This document shows positions 52,414-61,393 of a DNA stretch of 64,000 nt, one piece after another (position 1 is the first letter of the stretch; every line of letters begins with the position of its first letter). The notes beneath the pieces were generated by a model, which saw only the letters and a program-made list of their open reading frames with translations, was not told where the DNA came from and searched no databases. Location: the NCBI GenBank assembly GCA_965659415.1, contig CBFHVA010000004.1, positions 109,967-173,966 on the forward strand. Direction: 5' to 3'. Source of the stretch: Phaeocystidibacter sp965659415 (GTDB taxonomy: Bacteria > Bacteroidota > Bacteroidia > Flavobacteriales > Schleiferiaceae). Both the position numbers and the translations under genes were made by a program.

Positions 52414-53313
52414 TTACTTCTGCGTAATACTTCTAAATAAATCTTCCAACTTGGATTTCTCTTGCTGTACTTGGAGAATCGTTCTGCCATGTTTCACAGC
52501 AAATTGGAATACGTCACCTCTAACGTCGCGGGCTTCTGAAGCCTCGATCAGGTATTGGCCTCCTTCCACATGCTGGACTCTTCGAACTCCGGCAATCTTC
52601 TTTAGCGCACTGGCACTAACACTTTCGTCAAATTCCACATTGAGAATTACCGTTCCTTCCGCATGCTGCGCGTCGGAGGTCTTCTGATCCGTAGCGATGG
52701 TGCCTTTGTTGATGATGATAATACGATCGCAAACGGCTTCCACTTCTTGCATGATGTGGGTGCTCAGCATCACGGTTTTTTCCTTCCCTATTTCACGAAT
52801 GAGCTTACGAATATCAACGAGCTGATTCGGATCCAGGCCTGTGGTAGGCTCATCTAATATCAAGACTTCCGGATCGTGAATCATGGCTTGCGCCAAACCT
52901 ACACGCTGTCTGTACCCTTTGGAGAGTTGCGATATTTTCTTGTGCTGTTCGGGAAGTAAACCCGTTTTCTCGATCATTTCATCAATACGCGACTTGTTGG
53001 CGCTGTGCAAACCGGCAACAAAGCCGAGGTACTCGCGAACGTACATATCCGTATACAAAGGATTATGCTCCGGCAGGTAACCCACTTTTTTTCTCACGGC
53101 GAGCGATTCTTCTCGCACATCGAGTCCGCACACTTCTACCGTACCTGCACTTTGCGGAATATACCCTGTGATGATCTTCATCATCGTCGATTTGCCTGCT
53201 CCATTCGGTCCTAAGAATCCAATTACCTCGCCCGATTTCACTTCGAAGCTTACATCGTTAAGTGCTTTTTGTTCCCCGTAAAGCTTGGTTACGTTTTTAA
53301 CGCGAATCGACAT
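52414..53313 (-). CDS. gldA: Gliding motility-associated ABC transporter ATP-binding subunit GldA
   Basis: ATPase of the GldA/GldF/GldG transporter required for flavobacterial gliding (299 residues from the ATG at 53313). Walker A GPNGAGKST, Q-loop region YLPEHNPLY, signature LSKGYRQRVGLAQA, Walker B VLILDEPTTGLD and switch His in STHIMQEV. The C-terminal extension (about 230-299) is typical of GldA. gldF and gldG are not adjacent. The frame upstream to 53508 runs through a hairpin element and is excluded. Its -7-like box TATCTTTA lies inside that element's inverted repeat. Confidence 0.88.
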   Translation of the reverse strand: MSIRVKNVTKLYGEQKALNDVSFEVKSGEVIGFLGPNGAGKSTMMKIITGYIPQSAGTVEVCGLDVREESLAVRKKVGYLPEHNPLYTDMYVREYLGFVAGLHSANKSRIDEMIEKTGLLPEQHKKISQLSKGYRQRVGLAQAMIHDPEVLILDEPTTGLDPNQLVDIRKLIREIGKEKTVMLSTHIMQEVEAVCDRIIIINKGTIATDQKTSDAQHAEGTVILNVEFDESVSASALKKIAGVRRVQHVEGGQYLIEASEARDVRGDVFQFAVKHGRTILQVQQEKSKLEDLFRSITQK

Positions 53314-53326
53314 GTGTGCTTGTTTT

Positions 53327-53683
53327 GGGTAAAGATAGGAAAGTCCTCCGTCTGACGACGGAGAAAAGGTCACACCTGCCATGTGGCAGATCTGAAAGAT
53401 CAACAAAGCCTGGGGCTTAGTTGAGAGGTCCCGGTCATCAGACGGGGAAAGGTCCGCCTTTTGGCGGAAAGCGAGGCGCAAGCCTCGTAGAATTGAAATG
53501 TACAGCAAATGGAAAAGGTTACTGAGCCTATCCGTATTTCGACTGAGTTTCTTTTGCCAAACGGCGATAGCTGTTTGGCATCCTTTCCTCCGCCGCTAGG
53601 CGGGGGACCTTTTGTAACTCGCCAGCAAGCGATTTACAACCTTTCCTGTCGCCGCTAGGCGCAGGACTTTCCTATCTTTACCC
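53327..53683. repeat. Hairpin-rich element bounded by 20-bp inverted repeats
   Basis: Outer inverted repeats 53327-53346 and 53664-53683 are perfect over 20 bp. Inside are about nine hairpins at 53346-53363, 53376-53389, 53390-53400, 53430-53447, 53453-53468, 53472-53487, 53555-53580, 53589-53604 and 53645-53665; six have 4-nt loops. Several are flanked by CCTTTCC or GGACTTT/GGACCTTT on the two sides. No protein-coding content. The outer repeats contain TATCTTTA, usable as a -7 box for gldA (leftward) and rsgA (rightward). Not a recognised IS or MITE family. Confidence 0.75.
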
Positions 53684-53685
53684 GC

Positions 53686-54630
53686 ATGACCGGAATGGTA
53701 GTTCGAAGTACAGGAAGTTGGTATGCGGTGAGGCTCGAAGATGGGCGCACTATGGATTGCCGTATCAAGGGCAAATTCCGAATTCAAGGTATCCGAAGCA
53801 CGAATCCCATTGCTGTTGGCGATAGCGTGGTAGTAGAGCCTGAGGAAGGTGCAGAAACAGGTGTTATTGTTCATATCAACGACCGCAAGAATTACATTGT
53901 GCGGAAGTCGGTTAACCTGAGTAAGAAGACTCACATTTTGGCGGCCAATCTCGACCAGGCCGTGCTGGTTACTACCGTTGCCTATCCGAAAACATTGTTT
54001 GGGTTTATCGATCGATTTTTAGCCACTTGTGAAGCCTACGACGTGCCTGCCGTGATGGTTTTCAATAAAATGGATTTGTACGGGGAGGAAGAGTTGCAAG
54101 AGCTAGAATACATGAAAGTGGCTTACGAAAGAGCGGGCTATTCGAGCATTGACACCAGCGTGGTAAACGAACACAATTTGGAAGCGTTTGAGGCTTTGTT
54201 AAAAGATAAAACCACTCTGATTGCAGGGCATTCCGGAGTGGGTAAGAGTTCTTTGATCAATGCCATTCAGCCGGAGCTTGACCTGCGGACGAAACGGATT
54301 TCCGATGCTCATGGTCAGGGGCAACACACCACCACCTTTGCAGAAATGTTCGAGCTTACGTTCGGTGGAAATATTATCGACACTCCTGGAATCAGAGGGT
54401 TTGGGTTAATCGATATGGAGAAAGAGGAAATAGGGGATTACTTCCCAGAAATTTTCAAATTGAAAAAGGATTGTAAGTTCCATAATTGTTTGCACCTTGA
54501 GGAACCGGGTTGCGCCGTTAAACAAGCATTAGATGAGGGGGCTTTGGCCCCAACAAGATATCAGAGTTACTTTTGGATGGTAACTGGAAATGAAGATGAT
54601 AATCCATATAGACAAGACAACTATGCGTAA
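53686..54630 (+). CDS. rsgA: Small ribosomal subunit GTPase RsgA
   Basis: Circularly permuted GTPase that checks late 30S maturation (314 residues). OB-fold N-terminus (about 1-80), then the permuted G domain: G4 FNKMDLY precedes G1 GHSGVGKSSL and G3 DTPGIRGFG. The C-terminal zinc finger C-X4-C-X-H-X5-C is intact (CKFHNCLHLEEPGC), unlike the zinc sites of DnaG and Tdk in this window. A TATCTTTA box ends 5 nt before the ATG, inside the adjacent repeat element. The end overlaps the next gene by 8 bp. Confidence 0.96.
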   Translation: MTGMVVRSTGSWYAVRLEDGRTMDCRIKGKFRIQGIRSTNPIAVGDSVVVEPEEGAETGVIVHINDRKNYIVRKSVNLSKKTHILAANLDQAVLVTTVAYPKTLFGFIDRFLATCEAYDVPAVMVFNKMDLYGEEELQELEYMKVAYERAGYSSIDTSVVNEHNLEAFEALLKDKTTLIAGHSGVGKSSLINAIQPELDLRTKRISDAHGQGQHTTTFAEMFELTFGGNIIDTPGIRGFGLIDMEKEEIGDYFPEIFKLKKDCKFHNCLHLEEPGCAVKQALDEGALAPTRYQSYFWMVTGNEDDNPYRQDNYA

Positions 54631-55456
54631 ATTTTGGATGATAAGTGCGTTGGCACTAAGTTCTGTTTTGATGACCTCATGCGGAGGGAATGATGCTGCT
54701 TCAGGAAGTGGAGAGGGAGCAGTAGAGGAGGTGAATTACTATTCGCAACTGGCCAATCAATCTGTTGATGCCGTTCTTTGGTCGAGTGTTTCGGCAGAGG
54801 CACATTTCATGTACAAGCAATCGTATGCTCGGGCTAAAGAATTGCTCCGAGAAAACATGGGTCGAGTAGAATCTTCTCTTCCACCAGCTGTTGTGCTTGA
54901 TCTGGATGAAACGGTGCTCGACAATTCACCTTATATGATTCAACTGATACGGGATCAATCGACTTTCAGTGAGAGTTCATGGGAAGAGTGGGTGAAAGCC
55001 TCCAATGCACAAGCTCTGCCAGGAGCAGTTGATTTTCTAAACTATTGTCAAGACAATGGAGTTGAGATTTTCTATATCAGCAATCGCTCAATGGAACATT
55101 TTACCGAGACTCAACAAAACTTGGAGAATCTGAAATTGCCATTCGCTGATTTCGACCACATTCTGCTTATGGACAGTGATTTGTCGGACAAGTCCGATCG
55201 TCGCGCTCGGGTGGAAAGCTCGAACTCAATTGTGCTATTTTGCGGAGATAATTTGAGAGACTTCAAAGAAGACTTTAAAGGACGAGAAGAAAACTTTGGC
55301 AAGGCCCGCGTGGACGAAATGGAAGCAGTTTTACTACAGAAGTTTGTGCTCTTTCCGAATCCTATGTATGGTGAGTGGACCCGACTTTTTGTTCGTTCAA
55401 ATCCAGAGGAAGAAGTAGCCCAAAAGGCTGCAGTTATAGATCGATTAGGCCAGTAA
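54623..55456 (+). CDS. 5'-nucleotidase, lipoprotein e(P4) family
   Basis: HAD-superfamily acid phosphatase anchored to a membrane as lipoprotein (277 residues from the ATG at 54623; lipobox LMTSC with Cys20). Members hydrolyse nucleotide monophosphates, including NMN, for uptake. Motif I VVLDLDETVLDN with the nucleophile Asp, motif II in FYISNRS, and motif IV-type FCGDNLRDF with Asp are present. It begins 8 bp inside rsgA and is followed 3 bp later by dtd, so rsgA, this gene, dtd and the MazG-like gene form one likely operon. Confidence 0.92.
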   Translation: MRKFWMISALALSSVLMTSCGGNDAASGSGEGAVEEVNYYSQLANQSVDAVLWSSVSAEAHFMYKQSYARAKELLRENMGRVESSLPPAVVLDLDETVLDNSPYMIQLIRDQSTFSESSWEEWVKASNAQALPGAVDFLNYCQDNGVEIFYISNRSMEHFTETQQNLENLKLPFADFDHILLMDSDLSDKSDRRARVESSNSIVLFCGDNLRDFKEDFKGREENFGKARVDEMEAVLLQKFVLFPNPMYGEWTRLFVRSNPEEEVAQKAAVIDRLGQ

Positions 55457-55459
55457 ATC

Positions 55460-55912
55460 ATGCGCATCCTGATTCAAAGAGTTCGTGAAGCTTCCGTATC
55501 CGCAAAGGGAAAAGAAGTTGCGGCTATTGGTCAGGGATTGCTCGTGTTTTTAGGAGTTGAAGACGCTGATACCGAAGAAGATGCACAGTGGTTGTGTGGG
55601 AAACTTTCCAAGCTGCGGATCTTTAACGATGCTGAAGGCGTGATGAACCGACCTATTATGGAGTCTAAGGGGTCATTCTTGATAATTAGTCAATTCACCC
55701 TCCACGCTTCGTATAAAAAAGGCAACCGCCCTAGCTATATCAAGGCAGGTAAGCCGGATCATGCTCGAGCCATGTACGAGTACTTTATGGATCACCTTTG
55801 GCATATTTCGGATCGTCCTGTGAAATCAGGCATTTTTGGTGCCGATATGAAGGTGGCCCTGGTGAATGATGGTCCTGTAACCATTTGGATGGATAGTAAG
55901 AATAAAGAATGA
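55460..55912 (+). CDS. dtd: D-aminoacyl-tRNA deacylase
   Basis: Hydrolyses D-amino acids (and glycine mischarged on tRNA-Ala) from tRNA (150 residues). The two DTD active-site motifs are visible: LIISQFTLHASYKKGNRPSY (SQFTL) and NDGPVTIWMDS (the Gly-Pro motif). It overlaps the MazG-like gene by 4 bp (ATGA). Confidence 0.95.
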   Translation: MRILIQRVREASVSAKGKEVAAIGQGLLVFLGVEDADTEEDAQWLCGKLSKLRIFNDAEGVMNRPIMESKGSFLIISQFTLHASYKKGNRPSYIKAGKPDHARAMYEYFMDHLWHISDRPVKSGIFGADMKVALVNDGPVTIWMDSKNKE

Positions 55913-56241
55913 TGAAACCATTAGAAGAACTTCAAGCGGTAGTAGACCAATGGATTCAAAACCACGGGGTGCGCTACTTTAACGAATTGACCAACATGGC
56001 TCAACTCACCGAAGAAGTAGGAGAGGTCGCCCGAATCATTGCTCGACGATACGGAGAGCAAAGTGAAAAGGAGAGCGACAGGAATAAAGATCTCGGTGAG
56101 GAGCTTTCCGATGTGCTGTTTGTACTTCTCTGTCTGGCTAACCAAACCGGTACGGATTTGCAATCGGCATTTGACAAAAAGATGCAAATCAAAACCGAGC
56201 GCGATCACGACCGCCATCAGCAGAACAAAAAGCTCAAGTAG
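55909..56241 (+). CDS. MazG-like nucleotide pyrophosphohydrolase
   Basis: 110-residue all-alpha NTP pyrophosphohydrolase family protein, probably removing non-canonical NTPs. Metal-binding residues appear in LTEEVGEVARII (ExxEVGE type) and DLGEELSDVLFVLLCLAN (EExxD). The short length fits stand-alone MazG/iMazG or dCTPase-type relatives. Last gene of the rsgA operon; the subtilase gene starts 27 bp on with its own -7-like box. Confidence 0.87.
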   Translation: MMKPLEELQAVVDQWIQNHGVRYFNELTNMAQLTEEVGEVARIIARRYGEQSEKESDRNKDLGEELSDVLFVLLCLANQTGTDLQSAFDKKMQIKTERDHDRHQQNKKLK

Positions 56242-56268
56242 CCTGCTGTTTTTGCTACCTTTAGCCAT

Positions 56269-59200
56269 ATGATCTCTTACCTGAAGGCATCTTTTACCGG
56301 ACTACTACTTCTCGTTGGGAGCGCAACCTTTGCACAGCAGAAAACAACTACACAACAAGCGAGCCTTGGCATTCAAGAACTTCGATCTGGAGGCTCAGTT
56401 GGCGTCAGTTTACGAGGCGAGGGTATTCCAGTGGGCGTTTTTGAGGCCGATGCTGGAGGAGGGTCTTTCTTATCCGACTCAACACTTTCAGATCTCAGCC
56501 ATATTCAGAATACAGAATCAGGAAATATATCTGGTCACGCCACTACAGTGGTTAAAATACTGACCTCTAAAGGGGTAACTACGCCAAGTGAAGAAGGGGT
56601 TGCTCCCGACGCTAGCGTGTACGTCTATGGCCTAAACTCGACCCATCAAACCATTGGTCAGCAACTGGGCGACGCTATTCGAGGCCGAAACTTGTTGGTG
56701 TCAAATCACAGTCATAGTCAGAATCATGGTTGGAATGCGGCGGGCAACTTCTGGTCTGGTGTGATCGATATTTCCGAAACCGAAGATTACAAGTTTGGCT
56801 ACTATGGAAACTTGTCGCGCACCTTTGATTCCATTTGTGCCGAGCATCCATACCATACTTTGGTTAAAGCCATTGGCAATGAACGCAAAGAGGTGCATGT
56901 GGCCACGCCGTTTTCGGTTTATAACTATGACGCGGGTTCTTTTTCCATTCTGAGTCGGTCTATCCCCATTCCTGAAGATGATGGTGGAGCCGATGGTTAT
57001 GATTGTCTTTCTCGAGATAACGTCTCTAAGAATGCGCTAGTGGTTGGAGCCGCGGATAATATTTCTGGAGGCTATTCGACCTATACAGATATCTCTTTTG
57101 CGAACAGCAGCTCGGCATACGGACCCGCAGATGATGCCAGAATTAAACCTGATTTGGTGGCGCCAGGGCAATTGACTTCTGGCACTTCCTTCACGTCCTA
57201 CTCGGCGCCAACTGTGTCGGGTTTGGTGGCTTTGTTGCAAGAGTTGCATATGGATGAGTATGGGCGATGGATGCGCTCGTCAACCGTGAAAGCCTTGCTT
57301 ATCCAAACGGCAGATCCCGCTACCGCGAACTCTTCTCCCAATGCCAGTGCGGGCTGGGGAATGCCAAACGCTGTGAATGCGGCCCGGCACGTCCTCAATG
57401 CTGACGGTGAACAGCGCATCGTGGAATCAGAAATTGAGAACGGCGAGACCGTCACCTTCCGCTTTTATCATGATGGAACCACAGATTTCAGAGCTACATT
57501 AGCTTGGATAGATCCGATGGGAAGCACACCGTCTCTGCAATATGACGCCACTGACTTGGACGACTCAACAGCCATATTGGTGAATGATTTGAACTTGGAA
57601 TTGTGGCAGGAGACAGGAACACCTTCTTTGGCAGCCCAGCCTTGGAAGCTCAGTGCTGCGAATCCAGGTAACAGCGCATGGCGCGGAGATAATGAAGTGG
57701 ACAACGTCGAGCGCATAGACTGGCCTTCGGCATCCATGTCGGCCGGTTGGTATACCCTTCGTGTTTCGCATGATGGAACCCTTGCCAATCCTCAAGAGTT
57801 TTCGCTACTGATCACTGATGCTAGAGGGATAACCTTTCAGTCAGGGGCATGGAGTACCGCGCCTAGCGCATGGGATGATTATGTGTTCATCCATATTCAG
57901 GACACAACCGCCATAGCGCGCATTTCCGAAAATGTGACGGTGAGTTATCTGTTGATTAATGCAGGAGGGGACCTTCACATTAATGAGGCAAATTCGGTAA
58001 CAGTGACGGGAGAAGCATTCTTAAGAGCTAATGTGAATGGCACTGCCCTGATAAAAGGCCCTCTAATGGGAACGGTAACGCGCCAGTCGTATGTTTCGGG
58101 TTCAGAGGGATGGCGGTTTTTACACTCGCCAGTAAAGAATACCGTGGAGCATTGGGGTGAGCAGTTCACTCGGATGAGGTATTCTGGCTCTTCCTCGCCA
58201 AGTGTATACCGGTGGGATGCCGCTAACACCCAATGGAATGCTCTCGGATCGGCGGATTCGGTGCATCATCAAGGTGGAGTGTCTATGTACATGGGAACCA
58301 ATTCCTATGCACAGTTCACCCAGTTGCCTTATATAATTAGTATGCGTGGGAATCTTGATGATCGTCACAAGAGCCTCACCTTGACCGTTGACGATGATTC
58401 CGATGCTTCGGACGATGATTTGGGATGGAACTTAGTGGGGCATCCCTATTTAGCACCTATCGCTTGGGCATCCATTAATCGGACTCAAATTGGAACCTCG
58501 TTTTACGTGTGGAACGATGCACAAAGCGATTTTGCTTCGTCCGACGGGACGGTGGCCATTGGGGGAGGCAGCAACTTCATTATGCCAGGTCAAAGCGTTT
58601 GGAACTATTGCGCCAATGGTAAATCAGGAGCCCTAACCTGGGATACGGCAGCAGTAGCACTCAATCGTGATTTACCTATCCTGAAGCATACTCAGCCTTT
58701 ACTGCGCATGAAGTTGCTCATGACCGACTCGTTGTATGAAGAAGTTGTGATGGTGTTTCAAGATGATGCGGACACGGCTTTCGATCCCTCTTTGGATGTG
58801 TTGATGCGCCAAGGGGGCGACCCGCAGCGCTCCGAGATGTATTGGCAGGCAAGCGGGAAATCCATTGTGATCAATCGCGCTTCGTTAAAGAAACCCGGAT
58901 TCGCTGGACTCCGAATTGAGCCGGGACAATTGGGTTTTAATGCGATGCAGGTTGAATTAAAGAACAGCGCTTCTGAAGCTTTTTTTTGGCTTCACGATTC
59001 CAATCGATATCCTCTTGAATCTGTGCCTGCGGAAGTTTGGGCACTGGGTGGGGATTTTGAACTTCACTGGTCTGAAAACTTGGATTTACCAGATTTGCTT
59101 CTTTCTAACTTTCTATACTACGCTGAAGGCGCACTGCATTGGCAAGGCAGATTCAATACCGAAATTGAGTTGATTTCCATTGACGGTGTAGTGGTATTGC

Positions 59201-59310
59201 GCGAGCATATCAGCGGGGAGAGTATTATGCCGGTTCCACTAGAAGCAGGGGTGTATATCGCCCGGTGTTTAGATGGAAGTACGCTGAAGTTTTTCCATCG
59301 AGAATCTTGA
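56269..59310 (+). CDS. Exported S8 (subtilisin-type) serine peptidase, T9SS-like C-terminus
   Basis: 1013-residue exported protease. Signal peptide (LLLLVGSATFAQ). Catalytic triad is readable: Asp61 in GVFEADAGGG, His90 in SGHATTVV, Ser310 in FTSYSAPTVSGLVALL (Ser-x-x-x-Pro spacing; the nearby GTS at 305-307 is one turn early). Beta-sandwich domains follow (about 380-520), then a long beta-rich region and a C-terminus (LISIDGVVVLREHIS, GVYIARCLDGSTLKFFH) resembling a T9SS sorting domain. A TACCTTTA box ends 5 nt before the ATG. Substrate unknown; convergent with the MbnH-like gene. Confidence 0.85.
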   Translation: MISYLKASFTGLLLLVGSATFAQQKTTTQQASLGIQELRSGGSVGVSLRGEGIPVGVFEADAGGGSFLSDSTLSDLSHIQNTESGNISGHATTVVKILTSKGVTTPSEEGVAPDASVYVYGLNSTHQTIGQQLGDAIRGRNLLVSNHSHSQNHGWNAAGNFWSGVIDISETEDYKFGYYGNLSRTFDSICAEHPYHTLVKAIGNERKEVHVATPFSVYNYDAGSFSILSRSIPIPEDDGGADGYDCLSRDNVSKNALVVGAADNISGGYSTYTDISFANSSSAYGPADDARIKPDLVAPGQLTSGTSFTSYSAPTVSGLVALLQELHMDEYGRWMRSSTVKALLIQTADPATANSSPNASAGWGMPNAVNAARHVLNADGEQRIVESEIENGETVTFRFYHDGTTDFRATLAWIDPMGSTPSLQYDATDLDDSTAILVNDLNLELWQETGTPSLAAQPWKLSAANPGNSAWRGDNEVDNVERIDWPSASMSAGWYTLRVSHDGTLANPQEFSLLITDARGITFQSGAWSTAPSAWDDYVFIHIQDTTAIARISENVTVSYLLINAGGDLHINEANSVTVTGEAFLRANVNGTALIKGPLMGTVTRQSYVSGSEGWRFLHSPVKNTVEHWGEQFTRMRYSGSSSPSVYRWDAANTQWNALGSADSVHHQGGVSMYMGTNSYAQFTQLPYIISMRGNLDDRHKSLTLTVDDDSDASDDDLGWNLVGHPYLAPIAWASINRTQIGTSFYVWNDAQSDFASSDGTVAIGGGSNFIMPGQSVWNYCANGKSGALTWDTAAVALNRDLPILKHTQPLLRMKLLMTDSLYEEVVMVFQDDADTAFDPSLDVLMRQGGDPQRSEMYWQASGKSIVINRASLKKPGFAGLRIEPGQLGFNAMQVELKNSASEAFFWLHDSNRYPLESVPAEVWALGGDFELHWSENLDLPDLLLSNFLYYAEGALHWQGRFNTEIELISIDGVVVLREHISGESIMPVPLEAGVYIARCLDGSTLKFFHRES

Positions 59311-59313
59311 ATG

Positions 59314-60339
59314 CTAAAGATTCGGATCTGAGAATAGATGATTGGCAATGAAGGACTCGTCAGTGAGTGTTCTTAGAAAAGCTTCCAGGTTTTTCTTTTC
59401 TTCTTCAGTAAAACCAAGCGGTGCACTTAGCGGCGCATCGGCATTTTCAGGGTTTATGTTTTCACTATAATGCTCAATGACTTCGGATAAGGTTTCAAAT
59501 CGTCCGTCGTGCATATAGGGAGCTGTCAAGGCTACGTTGCGCAGGGAAGGCACTTTGAATTTCCCATAATCAGCTTCGTTTTGCGTAATTCTACCTCGAC
59601 CTTTATCTTCAGAAATAGGGTCTAAGCCATTCTTCGCAAAGCGAAAATCAGTGAAAAGGGGAGTGGCATGACAAGTACTACAATTGAGATTGAACAGTTC
59701 TAAACCGGCTAGTTCCTCCTTCGAGAATGAAGCATTCCCTCTATAAAATTGATCAAACCTTGATTGATCTGAGATCATCATGCGCATAAACTGGCTGAGG
59801 GCGTAGAAGATGGTTTGACTGGTTATTGAGTCGCTTCCAAATGCAGCCTCTGCATCCTTTTTATAGTCTGCATACATTGCAATTCGGTTGACCGCTTCCA
59901 TGAGCGACAAGTCCATCTCAAGACTGTCTGTTATCGGAGCCATGGGCATAATGTCCAGATGATTTATTCCGCCATCAGCCATGAAAGTAGGAAGCCAAGC
60001 TAGATTGAAAAGTCCAGGGGTGTTGCGAAGCCCAAGTTTTCCGTGGACGCCTGTACTAAAGGCATTTCCAGGGTCTGAGAATGCATTGGATTGATGATGA
60101 CAACTGCCACAGCTCAAGGAACTGTCTAGAGACAGGGCCTTTTCGTAAAAGAGTTTTCGTCCAAGTTCAAAACCTGCCTTGGTAACTTTATTGTTGGGAT
60201 TGTTGTAACTGACTTCAGGAAATTCAGCTGGGCGCTCGAATGCGAAGTCTGCAGAACTGGACTCGAACTCACAAGAAACCGCAAATAAGGCGCTACCCAA
60301 GAGTAGGGTAAGCGCCTTTAGATTTTTGCGGAGATTCAT
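59314..60339 (-). CDS. MbnH/MauG-type di-heme cytochrome c peroxidase family lipoprotein
   Basis: 341-residue lipoprotein (Cys23 after FAVS) of the bacterial CcP/MauG superfamily with two c-type haem sites: CGSCH (77-81) and CSTCH (220-224), plus the conserved LRNTPGLFNLAW and PSLRNVALTAPYMHDGRFETL segments. Immediately upstream (its ATG directly follows the stop) is an MbnP-like protein; in methanotrophs MbnH oxidises a Trp of MbnP to kynurenine to build a copper site. By this context I assign an MbnH-like role rather than a plain peroxidase. Confidence 0.85.
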   Translation of the reverse strand: MNLRKNLKALTLLLGSALFAVSCEFESSSADFAFERPAEFPEVSYNNPNNKVTKAGFELGRKLFYEKALSLDSSLSCGSCHHQSNAFSDPGNAFSTGVHGKLGLRNTPGLFNLAWLPTFMADGGINHLDIMPMAPITDSLEMDLSLMEAVNRIAMYADYKKDAEAAFGSDSITSQTIFYALSQFMRMMISDQSRFDQFYRGNASFSKEELAGLELFNLNCSTCHATPLFTDFRFAKNGLDPISEDKGRGRITQNEADYGKFKVPSLRNVALTAPYMHDGRFETLSEVIEHYSENINPENADAPLSAPLGFTEEEKKNLEAFLRTLTDESFIANHLFSDPNL

Positions 60340-61113
60340 TTATAAAACCTCGGTAATATTTGTCCAACTATTGAAATCATTCGCCATGATCCCAGCGTCT
60401 CTGCCTGGCAAATGCATGGTGTGTCCATTTGAAACACTCCCGTAGGTGTGGAACAATCGTGCAGGATTTGCCTGGATTCTTACCGTAAGTTGCTCTCCAT
60501 CTTTCACGTCTCGAGAGGTGTTATTGGGAAAACTCAATACGCGAGTGCTCACCGCTTTATGGTCGCCCGTAAAGCCACCCAGGTGATAACTGAATAGTCC
60601 AGTTGAAGACTGAGGAGAAGCGCCTTCAGCCTTTAGCATGATATAGCCTGAATTCCATGTCCAGAACATGCCATATACAGGGTCGAGAGCTCCGGTTTGC
60701 GATCCACTAACATTTCTTGCGCTGTCCACGCCAAAAGTAATTTCGATCCCCTTATAGGATCCCGCTGGGATATCTTCAATCGTTAACATGGTAGATGACG
60801 GGTCTGCCAAATCAAGCAAATAATAACTTTCGTCTTCTACCCATTCTGTGTCGTCCGATTTGATCAACTTGATATTGCTGATGTAGTGCTTGAAAGTGGA
60901 GAAATTCAGCGAATCACCGGTCATAGGATGAACTAAATCCGTTTGAAGTTCAAACGAGTTACCTGCCATTGCCCAAACGTAATCGAAGTCAATGACGAGT
61001 GTAGCCTTCCCGTCTGGTGTTGGATTCGGGTCGGTAGGCGGTTCTTCCGTTTCGCAGGAAGTGATAATGAATGCGGCTGCAATAAAGCCAACGATATATG
61101 TAAAGCCTTTCAT
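60340..61113 (-). CDS. MbnP-like copper-binding lipoprotein
   Basis: 257-residue lipoprotein (lipobox IITSC, Cys20) of the MbnP-like family. Family features: VIDFDYVWAMAGNSFEL, the FSTFKHYISNIKLIK segment, and GMFWTWNSGYIMLKAEG followed by FSYHLGGFTGDHKAV. Trp47, Trp91, Trp151 and Trp153 are candidates for the oxidised residue; I cannot tell which from sequence alone. His residues in HLGG, GHTMHLPG may bind copper. Stop and the next start abut, so MbnP and MbnH are one operon. Confidence 0.83.
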   Translation of the reverse strand: MKGFTYIVGFIAAAFIITSCETEEPPTDPNPTPDGKATLVIDFDYVWAMAGNSFELQTDLVHPMTGDSLNFSTFKHYISNIKLIKSDDTEWVEDESYYLLDLADPSSTMLTIEDIPAGSYKGIEITFGVDSARNVSGSQTGALDPVYGMFWTWNSGYIMLKAEGASPQSSTGLFSYHLGGFTGDHKAVSTRVLSFPNNTSRDVKDGEQLTVRIQANPARLFHTYGSVSNGHTMHLPGRDAGIMANDFNSWTNITEVL

Positions 61114-61393
61114 GATTTGAATTTTAACTTAACAAAGACGTGTTATACTATTCTTCTCAATCCCTTACGCGAAGGGTCTGATTTAGGTTGGTTATCAGGC
61201 TTGTGAACGCGAGGCTTATTAAAATAGATTCAATCTTGAAAAACCAATCATTGAGCATCATTAGGCAAGCCAACACCAGATACTCTACGAGCTGCTGATA
61301 ACCAACTCTTATCTGCAAGATACAATGCAATGAGGCATTGTTTTGTGACCTAGTACACAAAATAATGCCTCAATGAGTAAACGACCAGTTTGC
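61114..61393. other. Structured intergenic region between the TonB receptor and the MbnP-like gene
   Basis: 280 bp. It contains a 17-bp-stem hairpin (61331-61372) and a perfect 12-bp inverted repeat, GTTGGTTATCAG at 61187-61198 with CTGATAACCAAC at 61295-61306. A 67-residue minus-strand frame crosses it but includes both repeats and shows no family. This may be the leader and control region of mbnP-mbnH. Confidence 0.45.
61331..61372 (-). terminator. 17-bp hairpin 21 bp after the TonB receptor gene
   Basis: Arms 61331-61347 and 61356-61372 pair over 17 bp with one G-T pair and an 8-nt loop. It may stop TonB receptor transcripts, but no T run follows on the minus strand, so a regulatory hairpin is equally possible. 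Confidence 0.45.

Noticed and set aside
53314..53508. 65-residue extension of GldA
   Set aside because: It translates the hairpin element; the ABC domain starts immediately after the ATG at 53313.
61157..61360. 67-residue minus-strand frame between the TonB receptor and MbnP genes
   Set aside because: It spans both inverted-repeat structures and resembles no protein I know; could be a decayed remnant but is not supportable as a gene.
61114..61393. Cobalamin riboswitch or methanobactin precursor near the TonB receptor
   Set aside because: Neither the conserved B12-box sequence nor a short Cys-containing leader/core peptide was found.
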